A stretch of 37,688 nt of DNA. It comes from CAYZFD01 sp964477735 (GTDB lineage: Bacteria > Bacteroidota > Bacteroidia > Flavobacteriales > Flavobacteriaceae). The stretch spans positions 1 to 37,688 of the forward strand of contig CAYZFD010000013.1 in NCBI GenBank assembly GCA_964477735.1, in the 5' to 3' direction. The position numbers and the translations under genes were made by a program. Each line of letters starts with the position of its first letter. Position 1 is the first letter of the stretch. The notes under the pieces are model-generated. The model searched no databases, was not told where the DNA came from, and saw only the letters and a program-made list of their open reading frames with translations. This document shows positions 15,483 through 23,332 of this stretch, in pieces.

Positions 15483-16804
15483 TGTTTATACGGTATTTTT
15501 TACCGCTCACATCACTCTCCTTAGTCACCTATGTTTGCCTTGCAACGACAATTGCTCGTCATGATTTTGGCTGGCTACTTTTGTCTTGGACGCTGCTATT
15601 TCTCTTGACCTATCAACTTCTTAAACAACGCCAAAGTTTTTGGACATTGATCATTGTTGGGTTGATCTTTCGAACTGTTTTTTTCTGGGATCTCCCAAGC
15701 CTTTCACAAGATTTTTATCGCTTTGTTTGGGATGGACGACTTTGGGCAGCCAGCCTGAACCCTTACATCATGACCCCAAATGAATGGCTTGCTAAAAATG
15801 TAAATATTGAACAAGCTCAAGCACTTATTGACGGAATGGGCGCTTTGAGTGCCCGAAATCATAGCAGCTATCCACCACTCTACCAGCTGCAGTTTTTTTT
15901 GGCCAACAAATGGAGTGGCCATGATATTTTATCAGCGGTGAATTGGCTGAGAAGTTTCAACTGCATGGCAGACATTGGATCTGCGCTTTTGGGTCGCCAT
16001 ATTTTAGAAGCCATTCAACTGCCAAAAGAAAATGTTTTTTGGTATTATCTCAACCCACTACTTATCGTTGAAGGAACAGGGAATGTGCATGGAGAACCCG
16101 TAATGGTTTTTTTAATCAGTCTTGCCGTTTATCTTTTAATTTGTAAAAAAAAGTCTTTTCTCTCAATTTTGGTCTTGGCGATGGGTGTTCTCATCAAATT
16201 GATTCCCCTGATTTTTTGGCCCTTTTTTATACGTTCGTTTTCCGTACTCAAAAAAATAAAATTGACCTTTATTTTTTTTATCATACTGGCCGTTGGGTTT
16301 TGGCCAATCTTGCTGAATGGATTTGAGCAAAATATCTTGGACTCAGTGGGTCTATGGTTCAAACATTTTGAATTTAACTCTGGGGTTTACAAACTATTAA
16401 ACAGCTTAGGCAAGCTTGCTTGGGGTGCCTCTTTTAAAAATATATTGAGATTCGCTTTGCCTTTGCTAACCATTGGACTGGGAGGTTGGATATGGATCAA
16501 ACAAAAGCCTGAAAATAGATCTTTTTTACATGCTCTTTTTTGGATGATATGCGCTTATTACCTGCTCAATCCAACCGTTCATCCATGGTACTTAATCACT
16601 CCATTATTTTTGGGAATTTTCACGCCCTACCGCTTTGTTTTGCTTTGGAGTGCACTCATTGTGTTGAGTTATGCGGCCTATCAAACCAACCCGGTTGAAG
16701 AATCTGCGTGGCTACTAACGATAGAATATGGCCTAGTAATTGGCTTGGCTGTATGGGAACTGTTTTTGAATCAAAAAAAATGCAAATCCCTAAACCATCT
16801 GTAG
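15482..16804 (+). CDS. GT-C-type membrane glycosyltransferase (mannosyltransferase/GT87-like)
   Basis: A 440-residue polytopic protein with roughly ten hydrophobic segments. The first large loop holds LPSLSQDFYRFVWDGRLWAASLNPY (about 77-101), whose acidic D-x-Y-R-F pattern is the catalytic-loop signature of GT-C enzymes that use polyprenyl-phosphate sugars, and later GTGNVHGEPVMVF and NPTVHPWYL segments fit the bacterial mannosyltransferase-like group. The natural donor could be the lipid-phosphate sugar made by the GT2 three genes earlier. It is the last gene of the run starting at 6700, and its last 15 bases overlap the 3' end of the convergent pseudouridine synthase gene. The substrate is unknown. 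Confidence 0.75.
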   Translation: MFIRYFLPLTSLSLVTYVCLATTIARHDFGWLLLSWTLLFLLTYQLLKQRQSFWTLIIVGLIFRTVFFWDLPSLSQDFYRFVWDGRLWAASLNPYIMTPNEWLAKNVNIEQAQALIDGMGALSARNHSSYPPLYQLQFFLANKWSGHDILSAVNWLRSFNCMADIGSALLGRHILEAIQLPKENVFWYYLNPLLIVEGTGNVHGEPVMVFLISLAVYLLICKKKSFLSILVLAMGVLIKLIPLIFWPFFIRSFSVLKKIKLTFIFFIILAVGFWPILLNGFEQNILDSVGLWFKHFEFNSGVYKLLNSLGKLAWGASFKNILRFALPLLTIGLGGWIWIKQKPENRSFLHALFWMICAYYLLNPTVHPWYLITPLFLGIFTPYRFVLLWSALIVLSYAAYQTNPVEESAWLLTIEYGLVIGLAVWELFLNQKKCKSLNHL

Positions 16805-17557
16805 GCTATTCAACTCTTGTTTACTTAAGTTGCGCCAATGCCCTCTGGGCAGGTCTTTTTTGGTGAGCTGGCCAAGCATAACCAAATCCAATTGCAGAAC
16901 TTCTAAATTTAAGGCTTCAAACATTCGCTTCACTAATCTGGAATCAAGATGAACAAAACGAAACCCAACCTCTCTCTTACTTGCACCACTAACATGACTG
17001 ACTTCCATTGCTTTATAGAGGTTTCCATCTAGTTCCACCCCCTCTGTCAATTGCTTTAAGTGTGTGGCCGTGACATTGGTTTTGGTGACTACATGAAAAA
17101 GTTTTGGAAAATTATGTTGGGCTGTTTTCAGTTTTTTTAACATCAGCTCGTCGTTCGTGAAAAAAACTAGGCCAGAAGTCTGCCGGTCGAGTCGAACCAA
17201 AGGTGTTAAACTCACTGGAGGTGCTTTCAGGAGAAGGTCTTCGACGACTTTGGTTCCTCTTTCACCCTGGGCAAGCATACCAAATCCTTTGGGTTTGTTG
17301 AGCAAAATGTAGGTGGGTTTTTCAGCCTTAATCGCCTGTCCATCAACCACAACCAAATCTGTTGGTTTTACTTTGGCGCCCATTGCAGTGACCAATTTCC
17401 CATTGACGGTAACGACCCCCAGCTCAATAAACATGTCGGCTTCTCTGCGTGAACAAATCCCCGAATGGGCTATAAACTTGTTCAATCTTATGCTGTCTTG
17501 CTGACTTTTAGCGGTTGAATTTTTAGAACGATTGTTTTTTCTGTCAAAATCCTTCAT
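16790..17557 (-). CDS. RsuA/RluB-family rRNA pseudouridine synthase
   Basis: A 255-residue enzyme that would isomerise a uridine in ribosomal RNA. A basic tail of about 22 residues precedes an S4 RNA-binding domain (RLNKFIAHSGICSRREADMFI, about 24-70), then the synthase domain with catalytic D124 in VRLDRQTSGLVFFTND. Three departures from the family pattern as I know it: V for G before RLD, F154 where a Tyr is usual (KLFHV), and LDLV where LDR is usual. The closing TKKDLPRGHWRNLSKQEL is typical of flavobacterial RluB-type proteins. It is probably active but diverged. Convergent with, and overlapping, the glycosyltransferase gene. Confidence 0.87.
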   Translation of the reverse strand: MKDFDRKNNRSKNSTAKSQQDSIRLNKFIAHSGICSRREADMFIELGVVTVNGKLVTAMGAKVKPTDLVVVDGQAIKAEKPTYILLNKPKGFGMLAQGERGTKVVEDLLLKAPPVSLTPLVRLDRQTSGLVFFTNDELMLKKLKTAQHNFPKLFHVVTKTNVTATHLKQLTEGVELDGNLYKAMEVSHVSGASKREVGFRFVHLDSRLVKRMFEALNLEVLQLDLVMLGQLTKKDLPRGHWRNLSKQELNSLQMV

Positions 17558-17580
17558 TGCTTCAAAAACCTTTTGAGCTG

Positions 17581-17588
17581 CGAAAGTA
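17581..17588 (-). promoter_or_regulatory. Possible -7 box TACTTTCG for the pseudouridine synthase
   Basis: Read on the minus strand, TACTTTCG has one mismatch to TAnnTTTG and lies 23 nt before the start codon. A TTTG occurs 15 nt further upstream, closer than usual. Weak evidence. Confidence 0.3.
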
Positions 17589-17618
17589 TGAAGAATTCTA
17601 TAGCAAACAGAAAAGCGA

Positions 17619-18866
17619 CTACAAATTAAAACTGCTGATTAGTGACAAGCCATTTTCTAGGTAATCATATTGATAAACGACTCGGTTACCTATAACAATG
17701 AGGTGACTCTCTAGTGGAATCACATCAAATGCAGTGATCGATTTTTCGTGTTGTAATAAGGATAATGATTTAAGGTTTTTCTTATCAAAAACTTTCAATC
17801 CAAATTCGCCTTCACAAACCATAAGCAAGTTGTCTTTAATTCCCAATCCAAATGGGTTTTCCAAGTTATAGGAAGTATGAAAATAAGGATTATCAATATT
17901 GGAGATGTTAATAATTTCAAGACGACTTTGTTGGTTTGCGGCGGCACAAAAATTTTCGGCACGCAAAGTGACGTAGGCAAAATCATCTTGAACAACGACA
18001 GGGTCACACATGGTGGCATGCGTGAATTGAGAAACGTAAATGGGATTTTCAGGATCTTCGAGTGCATAAATATAAACCCCATCTCGACTTCCCACAAAAA
18101 GATGTTCTTTGCTGTAAAACAAGGTTTCGGCCATCCATGTGATATAAGTATTCGATTTTTTTTCAGGTTTTTGAGGTACTTCTAAAGAATAAACATGCAG
18201 CTGTGAACGGTCGATGGCATAGAGGTGATTATCGGCAATTTTAAACCGCGCTAAAGAGCCCCCTTGGCCTGTTGTGCTGGTAGTATTGCTTTTAACAAAG
18301 TCGCTACTCTCGAAAACCCCATCTATCATGATGTTCTCTTGCTTTTTTCGCAATTCTTTCGAAGAGTTCCAACCCACAACTATAGTGTTTTGAGGATCGA
18401 AACCTTCAAAATTATATTGGTAGGGCAAATCGGTCTCTATTTCGGGATAGTTCACATAGTTAGGAAAAGCGTTTGGGCTGCGGTGTAACACTTTGATTTG
18501 AAATATATTGGTTAAATCGAACACAAGTAAATCTGTGTAACTATCGACATATAAATAATTGCCGAGCATTTCCATGTCAACATTTCCAGGAATTCTGATA
18601 AATGCCTTTTTCTGAGGGTTAGTGGCATTAGAATTGTCAATGATGTGAATTCCTTTATTCAATTCGTTAACAAAAAGATAGGGGTGTTTGTAATATATTT
18701 TACCTGTTTGAGTAATTTCCTGGCTTTCTTCTACACGCACACCAGCACGAACCTCATCCATGGTCATTAATATGGGGGAATAAAGCTCATAAACTTCATA
18801 TTCATCATTGGTATCGGTGCAAGCAGCTAGAGCAAAAGCAATCAAAAAAAGAATTGAAATGCGCAT
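17619..18866 (-). CDS. LVIVD-repeat lipoprotein
   Basis: A lipoprotein of 415 residues from the chosen Met (MRISILFLIAFALAACTD), whose lipobox LAAC places the lipidated Cys at 16; a Met nine codons earlier is in frame but would precede the signal. The body shows a repeating pattern ending in hydrophobic-D-hydrophobic followed by N/D-P or similar, for example LFVNELNKGIHIIDNSNATNP, LLVFDLTNIFQ, VYIYALEDPENPIYV and LEIINISNIDNPYF, which is the LVIVD beta-propeller repeat. Such proteins sit on or under the outer membrane; no function is known. Divergent from miaB. Confidence 0.8.
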   Translation of the reverse strand: MRISILFLIAFALAACTDTNDEYEVYELYSPILMTMDEVRAGVRVEESQEITQTGKIYYKHPYLFVNELNKGIHIIDNSNATNPQKKAFIRIPGNVDMEMLGNYLYVDSYTDLLVFDLTNIFQIKVLHRSPNAFPNYVNYPEIETDLPYQYNFEGFDPQNTIVVGWNSSKELRKKQENIMIDGVFESSDFVKSNTTSTTGQGGSLARFKIADNHLYAIDRSQLHVYSLEVPQKPEKKSNTYITWMAETLFYSKEHLFVGSRDGVYIYALEDPENPIYVSQFTHATMCDPVVVQDDFAYVTLRAENFCAAANQQSRLEIINISNIDNPYFHTSYNLENPFGLGIKDNLLMVCEGEFGLKVFDKKNLKSLSLLQHEKSITAFDVIPLESHLIVIGNRVVYQYDYLENGLSLISSFNL

Positions 18867-18911
18867 GTAAAATTGTTTTTTTTGAATTATCAAAAATCAA
18901 GCCAAAAAAAC

Positions 18912-18924
18912 TGACATTATGTCA
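18912..18924. promoter_or_regulatory. Perfect 13-bp palindrome TGACATTATGTCA
   Basis: Two 6-base arms (TGACAT and ATGTCA) around a central T, lying between the divergent lipoprotein gene and miaB. Its right edge is 18 nt upstream of the miaB -7 box, where a bound protein could overlap the polymerase site. It may be an operator for either gene. I cannot name the regulator. Confidence 0.35.
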
Positions 18925-18942
18925 TATTTCATAAGAATATTT

Positions 18943-18950
18943 TATCTTTG
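18943..18950 (+). promoter_or_regulatory. Bacteroidota -7 box TATCTTTG for miaB
   Basis: Exact TAnnTTTG match, 21 nt before the chosen miaB start, implying a leader of about 15 nt. No TTG at the classical -33 spacing; the palindrome at 18912-18924 sits there instead. Confidence 0.6.
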
Positions 18951-18971
18951 CCAAGTGAACAAATGCATCGA

Positions 18972-20420
18972 ATGAAAAAGGAGTTAGACGAACATTTACA
19001 AGGATCCGTTTTAGATTTTCCTACCACCTCATCAAATCAGGGCGGAAAATTATTCATCGAGTCTTATGGCTGCCAAATGAATTTTTCGGACAGCGAAATC
19101 GTAGCTTCTATACTTTCCAAAGAAGGTTATCGCACCACGCAGGCGCTTGAGGAAGCCGATTTGGTGTTGGTTAACACTTGCTCGATTCGCGAAAAAGCTG
19201 AACAAACCGTTCGAAATAGACTGGCGCATTTTAATGCTGTAAAAAAATCAAACCCTAAGATGAAAGTTGGCGTTTTGGGATGCATGGCTGAACGCCTTAA
19301 AGCCAAGTTTCTTGAAGAAGAAAAAATTGTGGATTTGGTTGTTGGACCAGATGCTTACAAAGACCTGCCAAACTTGCTAAGAGAAGTAGATGCCGGCCGA
19401 GAAGCCGTGAATGTAATCCTATCAAAAGAAGAAACCTATGGTGACATAGCACCTGTTCGATTACAAAGCAACGGCGTGAGTGCATTTGTTTCCATTACAA
19501 GAGGTTGCGACAACATGTGCACCTTTTGTGTGGTGCCCTTTACCAGGGGAAGGGAACGAAGCCGAGATCCGAAGAGTATTGTTGATGAAGTCCATGATTT
19601 GTGGAACAAAGGCTTTAAAGAAGTGACACTATTAGGTCAAAATGTTGACAGTTATTTGTGGTATGGAGGTGGACTGAAGAAAGACTTCGAAAAGGCTTCA
19701 GCACTGCAGCAAAAAACAGCCATAGATTTTTCGAAATTACTCCATTTGGTCGCCCAAGCGCAGCCCAAGATGCGCATTCGATTTTCAACATCAAACCCAC
19801 AAGACATGTCGGTTGATGTGCTCCACACCATGGCATCACATCACAATATTTGCAACTACATTCACCTTCCTGTTCAGTCGGGAAGCGATGCTGTTCTGAA
19901 AGCCATGAATCGCCAACACACTCGAAAAGAATACATGGAATTGATCGATAACGTTCGAAACATTCTTCCAGATTGCGGAATTTCACAAGATATGATAGCA
20001 GGCTTTCCTGGCGAAACTGAAGAAGACCACCAAGACACGCTTTCTCTTATGGATTATGTGAAATACGACTTTGGTTTTATGTTTGCCTACTCGGAAAGGC
20101 CAGGCACCATGGCCGCCAGAAAACTCAAAGACGATGTTCCTGAGGATGTGAAAAAAAGAAGGTTAAGAGAAATTGTTGACCTCCAACAAAAACACTCAAG
20201 ATACAGAACACAACAGTTTGTGGGCAAAACAGTTGAAGTGCTTATTGAAAAATCTTCGAAAAAATCTGATGATGATTGGAGCGGGCGCATTCCCCAAAAC
20301 ACTGTTGTGGTTTTTCCAAAAGAAAATTACAAAATTGGCGATTTGGTTAGAGTGACCATCCACGATTGCACCTCCACAACCCTGATAGGAAAAGCCGTTG
20401 AACTTGTTAATGAAAACTGA
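18972..20420 (+). CDS. miaB: tRNA-2-methylthio-N6-dimethylallyladenosine synthase MiaB
   Basis: A 482-residue radical SAM methylthiotransferase that converts i6A37 to ms2i6A37 in tRNAs reading codons that start with U. The N-terminal UPF0004 domain has FIESYGCQMNFSDSE, VNTCSIREKAEQ and VGVLGCMAER (the three Cys of the auxiliary cluster). The radical SAM core has CDNMCTFC and FTRGRERS, and a C-terminal TRAM domain follows (FVGKTVEVLIEK to the end). I chose the ATG at 18972 because MKKELDEHLQG aligns with usual flavobacterial N-termini and leaves room for a leader after the promoter; 18963 is also possible. The next gene starts 1 nt after the stop. Confidence 0.95.
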   Translation: MKKELDEHLQGSVLDFPTTSSNQGGKLFIESYGCQMNFSDSEIVASILSKEGYRTTQALEEADLVLVNTCSIREKAEQTVRNRLAHFNAVKKSNPKMKVGVLGCMAERLKAKFLEEEKIVDLVVGPDAYKDLPNLLREVDAGREAVNVILSKEETYGDIAPVRLQSNGVSAFVSITRGCDNMCTFCVVPFTRGRERSRDPKSIVDEVHDLWNKGFKEVTLLGQNVDSYLWYGGGLKKDFEKASALQQKTAIDFSKLLHLVAQAQPKMRIRFSTSNPQDMSVDVLHTMASHHNICNYIHLPVQSGSDAVLKAMNRQHTRKEYMELIDNVRNILPDCGISQDMIAGFPGETEEDHQDTLSLMDYVKYDFGFMFAYSERPGTMAARKLKDDVPEDVKKRRLREIVDLQQKHSRYRTQQFVGKTVEVLIEKSSKKSDDDWSGRIPQNTVVVFPKENYKIGDLVRVTIHDCTSTTLIGKAVELVNEN

Positions 20421-20421
20421 G

Positions 20422-21669
20422 ATGGATACTGTTCAAAGCATTAAACAAAGGTTTGAAATTATAGGAAATGACCCAACGCTCAATCGCGCCTTAGAAAAAG
20501 CAATGCGCGTGGCACCAACCGAAATTTCTGTGCTAGTCACAGGGGAAAGTGGTGTTGGTAAGGAGAGCATCCCAAAAATCATTCACCAATTGTCACACAG
20601 AAAACATGGAAAATATATTGCTGTTAACTGTGGCGCCATTCCGGAGGGCACTATAGACTCGGAATTGTTTGGTCATGAAAAAGGAGCTTTTACGGGTGCT
20701 ACTGCCACAAGACAAGGCTATTTTGAAGTAGCAGACGGGGGCACAATTTTTTTAGATGAAGTTGGCGAATTGCCGCTGCCCACCCAAGTGCGATTGTTAA
20801 GGGTGCTAGAAAATGGGGAATTTATCAAAGTAGGGTCTTCAAATGTTCAAAAAACCAATGTTCGCATCGTAGCGGCCACCAATCTTGATATGGTCACAGC
20901 CATCAAAAAAGAAAAATTCAGAGAAGATTTATATTATCGATTAAGTACAGTCGAAATTCATTTACCCCCACTTCGCAAAAGATCAGGAGACATTCATTTG
21001 CTGTTTAGAAAATTTGCTTCAGATTTTGCGCAAAAATATCGTATGCCCACCGTAAGATTAAATGAGCAAGCCCAAAAAATGCTCGAAAATTACCGTTGGC
21101 CAGGCAACATCAGGCAGTTGAGAAATGTAGCCGAACAACTTTCAGTGTTAGAGCAAGAACGTGCCATTGACCAAGAAATCTTACGTCACTATCTGCCAAA
21201 CCATCAAACACAACTACCCGCCATCATCGATAAAAAACAAGAAGAATCAAGCTTTTCATCGGAAAGAGAAATTTTATATAAAGTACTTTTCGATATGAAA
21301 AGTGATTTGAATGATCTTAAAAAACTCACCAGAGAATTGATGAATGCTGGAAGCACACAACAACTCCAAAAAGAGCACGAAGGACTTATCAAAAAAATAT
21401 ACCCAGACGAAGAGGAGGACAAGGCAGATCACGTATTGGAACTTCCAAAATCTACAACTGAAGTCATTCCTCGGGATGAACAAGAAACCTATGATTATGT
21501 AGAAGATATTGAAGAAGAAGAAACACTAAGTCTTCAAGACAAAGAACTCGAACTTATAGTAAAAGCGCTCGAAAGAAATGATGGAAGGAGAAAAGCAGCT
21601 GCATCAGAACTTGGTATTTCTGAAAGAACCCTTTACAGAAAAATCAAACAATTTGACCTTGATTTATAA
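20422..21669 (+). CDS. Sigma-54-interacting AAA+ transcriptional activator without receiver domain
   Basis: A 415-residue enhancer-binding-protein-like regulator. The AAA+ domain starts almost at the N-terminus: Walker A GESGVGKE (41-48), the sigma-54 contact loop GAFTGA (88-93) and Walker B GGTIFLDE (106-113). RLSTVEIHLPPLRKR and a WPGNIRQLRN sensor segment complete it. A linker rich in Glu follows, then a Fis-type helix-turn-helix at the C-terminus (DGRRKAAASELGISERTLYRKI). No receiver, GAF or PAS domain precedes the AAA+ core, so activity must be set by level or by an unknown partner. It starts 1 nt after miaB, a position I recall as conserved in Flavobacteriia. The chosen start matches the usual SIKQRFEIIGND opening. 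Confidence 0.92.
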   Translation: MDTVQSIKQRFEIIGNDPTLNRALEKAMRVAPTEISVLVTGESGVGKESIPKIIHQLSHRKHGKYIAVNCGAIPEGTIDSELFGHEKGAFTGATATRQGYFEVADGGTIFLDEVGELPLPTQVRLLRVLENGEFIKVGSSNVQKTNVRIVAATNLDMVTAIKKEKFREDLYYRLSTVEIHLPPLRKRSGDIHLLFRKFASDFAQKYRMPTVRLNEQAQKMLENYRWPGNIRQLRNVAEQLSVLEQERAIDQEILRHYLPNHQTQLPAIIDKKQEESSFSSEREILYKVLFDMKSDLNDLKKLTRELMNAGSTQQLQKEHEGLIKKIYPDEEEDKADHVLELPKSTTEVIPRDEQETYDYVEDIEEEETLSLQDKELELIVKALERNDGRRKAAASELGISERTLYRKIKQFDLDL

Positions 21670-21703
21670 AAGTTTTCAAGTTAATAATGTAGTTTAGTAT
21701 CAC

Positions 21704-22237
21704 ATGAAAAAATCAAAATCAACGCGCATTAAATTAAGCTTTAGTCTTGTAATTCTGATGATTGTCATGGGGTGCAAGTTCTATTCATTTACTGGAGCCT
21801 CAATTCCTGATGGCGTCGAAACTTTCCAAGTGAATTACTTTCAAAATGAAGCTGGAAACAACATTGGTTCGGTCTTTGAGCCCGGCTTAGACCGAGATTT
21901 TACCCTAGCCCTTCAAGATTTGTTGATGAACCAAACAAACCTTCAGTTGGTTTCGAATAGCGGACACCTCATATACGAAGGTGAGATTGTAGAATATAGG
22001 GTTAGCCCAATGTCGGCTACTGCCCAACAAACTGCTGCCCAAAACCGATTGAACGTTAGTGTGAATGTGCGTTTTTTCAACACACTTAAAGAGGAAGATG
22101 ATTTTGAGCAACGCTTTAGCCATTTTTATGATTTTCCTGCCGAAACACAGTTGTTTAATGTGAAAGCTGAAGCCCACGAAGTAATTTTTGAACGCATCAC
22201 ACAAGACATATTTAATGCCTCGTTGGCCAAATGGTAG
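21704..22237 (+). CDS. lptE: LptE-like LPS-assembly lipoprotein
   Basis: A 177-residue lipoprotein with signal LVILMIVMGC and the lipidated Cys at 24, followed by KFYSFTGASIPDGVETFQVNYFQN, the typical opening of Bacteroidota LptE. LptE plugs the LptD barrel and helps to insert lipopolysaccharide into the outer leaflet. The predicted alpha/beta body (GHLIYEGEIVEYRVSPMSATA, NRLNVSVNVRFFNT) fits. It lies 34 nt after the AAA+ regulator gene and 3 nt before the next gene, so it is probably in one operon. lptD is not in the window. Confidence 0.85.
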   Translation: MKKSKSTRIKLSFSLVILMIVMGCKFYSFTGASIPDGVETFQVNYFQNEAGNNIGSVFEPGLDRDFTLALQDLLMNQTNLQLVSNSGHLIYEGEIVEYRVSPMSATAQQTAAQNRLNVSVNVRFFNTLKEEDDFEQRFSHFYDFPAETQLFNVKAEAHEVIFERITQDIFNASLAKW

Positions 22238-22240
22238 TGA

Positions 22241-22906
22241 ATGGAAGCTAAAGAATTTTCAAAACTGTTAGACACAGACAGCAATCAAACGAAGCAACAA
22301 GGTGTTGCGCTCAAAAAAATCTTAAAAGACTATCCCTATTTTCAAGCAGGTTGGGCCATGTATTTAAAAGTGCTCCGTGAGCAAAAAAGTCATCAATACA
22401 ATTCGGTTCTAAAGCGATGCGCTGCTCGAACCACAGATCGAAGTGTGTTGCTAGCGAAGATTGGTAATGAAAAAACAGCTAAAAAAGTCGAAAATTCGGT
22501 AGAAGATGTTGTGCCAGGGAGTCCGTTAGAGTTCGACATGAGTGAAATGCATTCATTTTCAGAATGGCTTTCTGTGACCAAAGCAAGACCCATTAATCGA
22601 TCTGAAAAAAGTAATGAAAAATCTGCCAAAACCATCGAACTAATCGATCGATTTTTGGCTTCGAATCCCAAAATTGAACCTTCAGTCAGCAACAACAAAC
22701 AAGAGAACTTGGTAAAGGACCAAAAAATAGACCCTCAAGAGATGATGACCGAAACTTTGGCTCGAGTCTATTGGGAACAAAAAAAATATAAAAAAGCCTT
22801 GCAAGCCTACAAGATTCTTCGCTTGAAATATCCAGAAAAAAGTGGTTTCTTTGCAGACCAAATTCGAGCGATCAAAAAGTCTATCGAAAAAAATAAAAAA
22901 ATATGA
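22241..22906 (+). CDS. TPR-like protein between lptE and secG, unknown function
   Basis: A 221-residue cytoplasmic protein with no signal or membrane segment. A C-terminal tetratricopeptide-like repeat is visible (ETLARVYWEQKKYKKALQAYKILRLKYPEKSGFF), and the N-terminal part (LKKILKDYPYFQAGWAMYLKVLRE) looks helical. Residues 80-150 are charged and probably disordered. Proteins of this layout at this position between lptE and secG are, as I recall, common in Flavobacteriia, without a known role. It overlaps secG by 4 nt (ATGA). Confidence 0.8.
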   Translation: MEAKEFSKLLDTDSNQTKQQGVALKKILKDYPYFQAGWAMYLKVLREQKSHQYNSVLKRCAARTTDRSVLLAKIGNEKTAKKVENSVEDVVPGSPLEFDMSEMHSFSEWLSVTKARPINRSEKSNEKSAKTIELIDRFLASNPKIEPSVSNNKQENLVKDQKIDPQEMMTETLARVYWEQKKYKKALQAYKILRLKYPEKSGFFADQIRAIKKSIEKNKKI

Positions 22907-23250
22907 GCACATTTTCAATATTTCTAGCCCTAATTATTGTGGTTTCCTTTCTTTTGATTTTGGTCATCATGGTTCAAAACCCAAAAGGTGGTGGTTTGTC
23001 CTCTTCATTCGGAGGGGGTGCGCAGCAACTTGGTGGCGTGCAAAAAACTACCGATTTTTTAGACAAAAGCACCTGGGTGTTGGCGAGTTTATTACTCATC
23101 CTTATACTCCTATCTAACACAACGATTAATCGTGGCGAAGGTCCAGCAGAATCTTCCCTTTTGGAAGGAGAAGCCATTGAAACCGCTATTCCTGAAGAAC
23201 TTCCAGAGGTTCCTGTTGAGGAGATTCCAGAAATTCCAGCAGCAGAATAA
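22903..23250 (+). CDS. secG: Preprotein translocase subunit SecG
   Basis: A 115-residue protein with two membrane helices (about 4-24 and 52-72) joined by the conserved loop VQNPKGGGLSSSFGGG, which identifies SecG of the SecYEG channel. The C-terminal tail after residue 75 is rich in Glu and Pro, as often in Bacteroidota SecG. It ends the lptE-TPR-secG group and is followed by a hairpin terminator. Confidence 0.93.
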   Translation: MSTFSIFLALIIVVSFLLILVIMVQNPKGGGLSSSFGGGAQQLGGVQKTTDFLDKSTWVLASLLLILILLSNTTINRGEGPAESSLLEGEAIETAIPEELPEVPVEEIPEIPAAE

Positions 23251-23269
23251 AAAATTAAAATTTTTTGCT

Positions 23270-23305
23270 AAAAAATGTCAAGCTGTCAGTGTCTTGGCAT
23301 TTTTT
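23270..23305 (+). terminator. Intrinsic terminator after secG
   Basis: A 13-bp stem (AAAAAATGTCAAG against CTTGGCATTTTTT, one T-G wobble) closes a 10-nt loop, ending in a T run. It separates secG from groES and shares bases with the first CAAGCTGTCAGT repeat, so it may have a second, regulatory role. Confidence 0.65.
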
Positions 23306-23321
23306 ATTACAAGCTGTCAGT
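23279..23321 (+). repeat. Direct repeat CAAGCTGTCAGT, two copies 31 nt apart
   Basis: Identical 12-mers lie at 23279-23290 and 23310-23321. Each is followed by TTGGCA, after 3 nt (23294-23299) and after 10 nt (23332-23337). The pair lies wholly between secG and groES, so a role in controlling the chaperonin operon is likely. No CIRCE element is present. Confidence 0.6.
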
Positions 23322-23332
23322 TATTTCAACTT

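Noticed and set aside
20398..20421. Upstream TTG and ATG starts for the sigma-54 activator
   Set aside because: They overlap the end of miaB; the start at 20422 matches the conserved beginning of the family.
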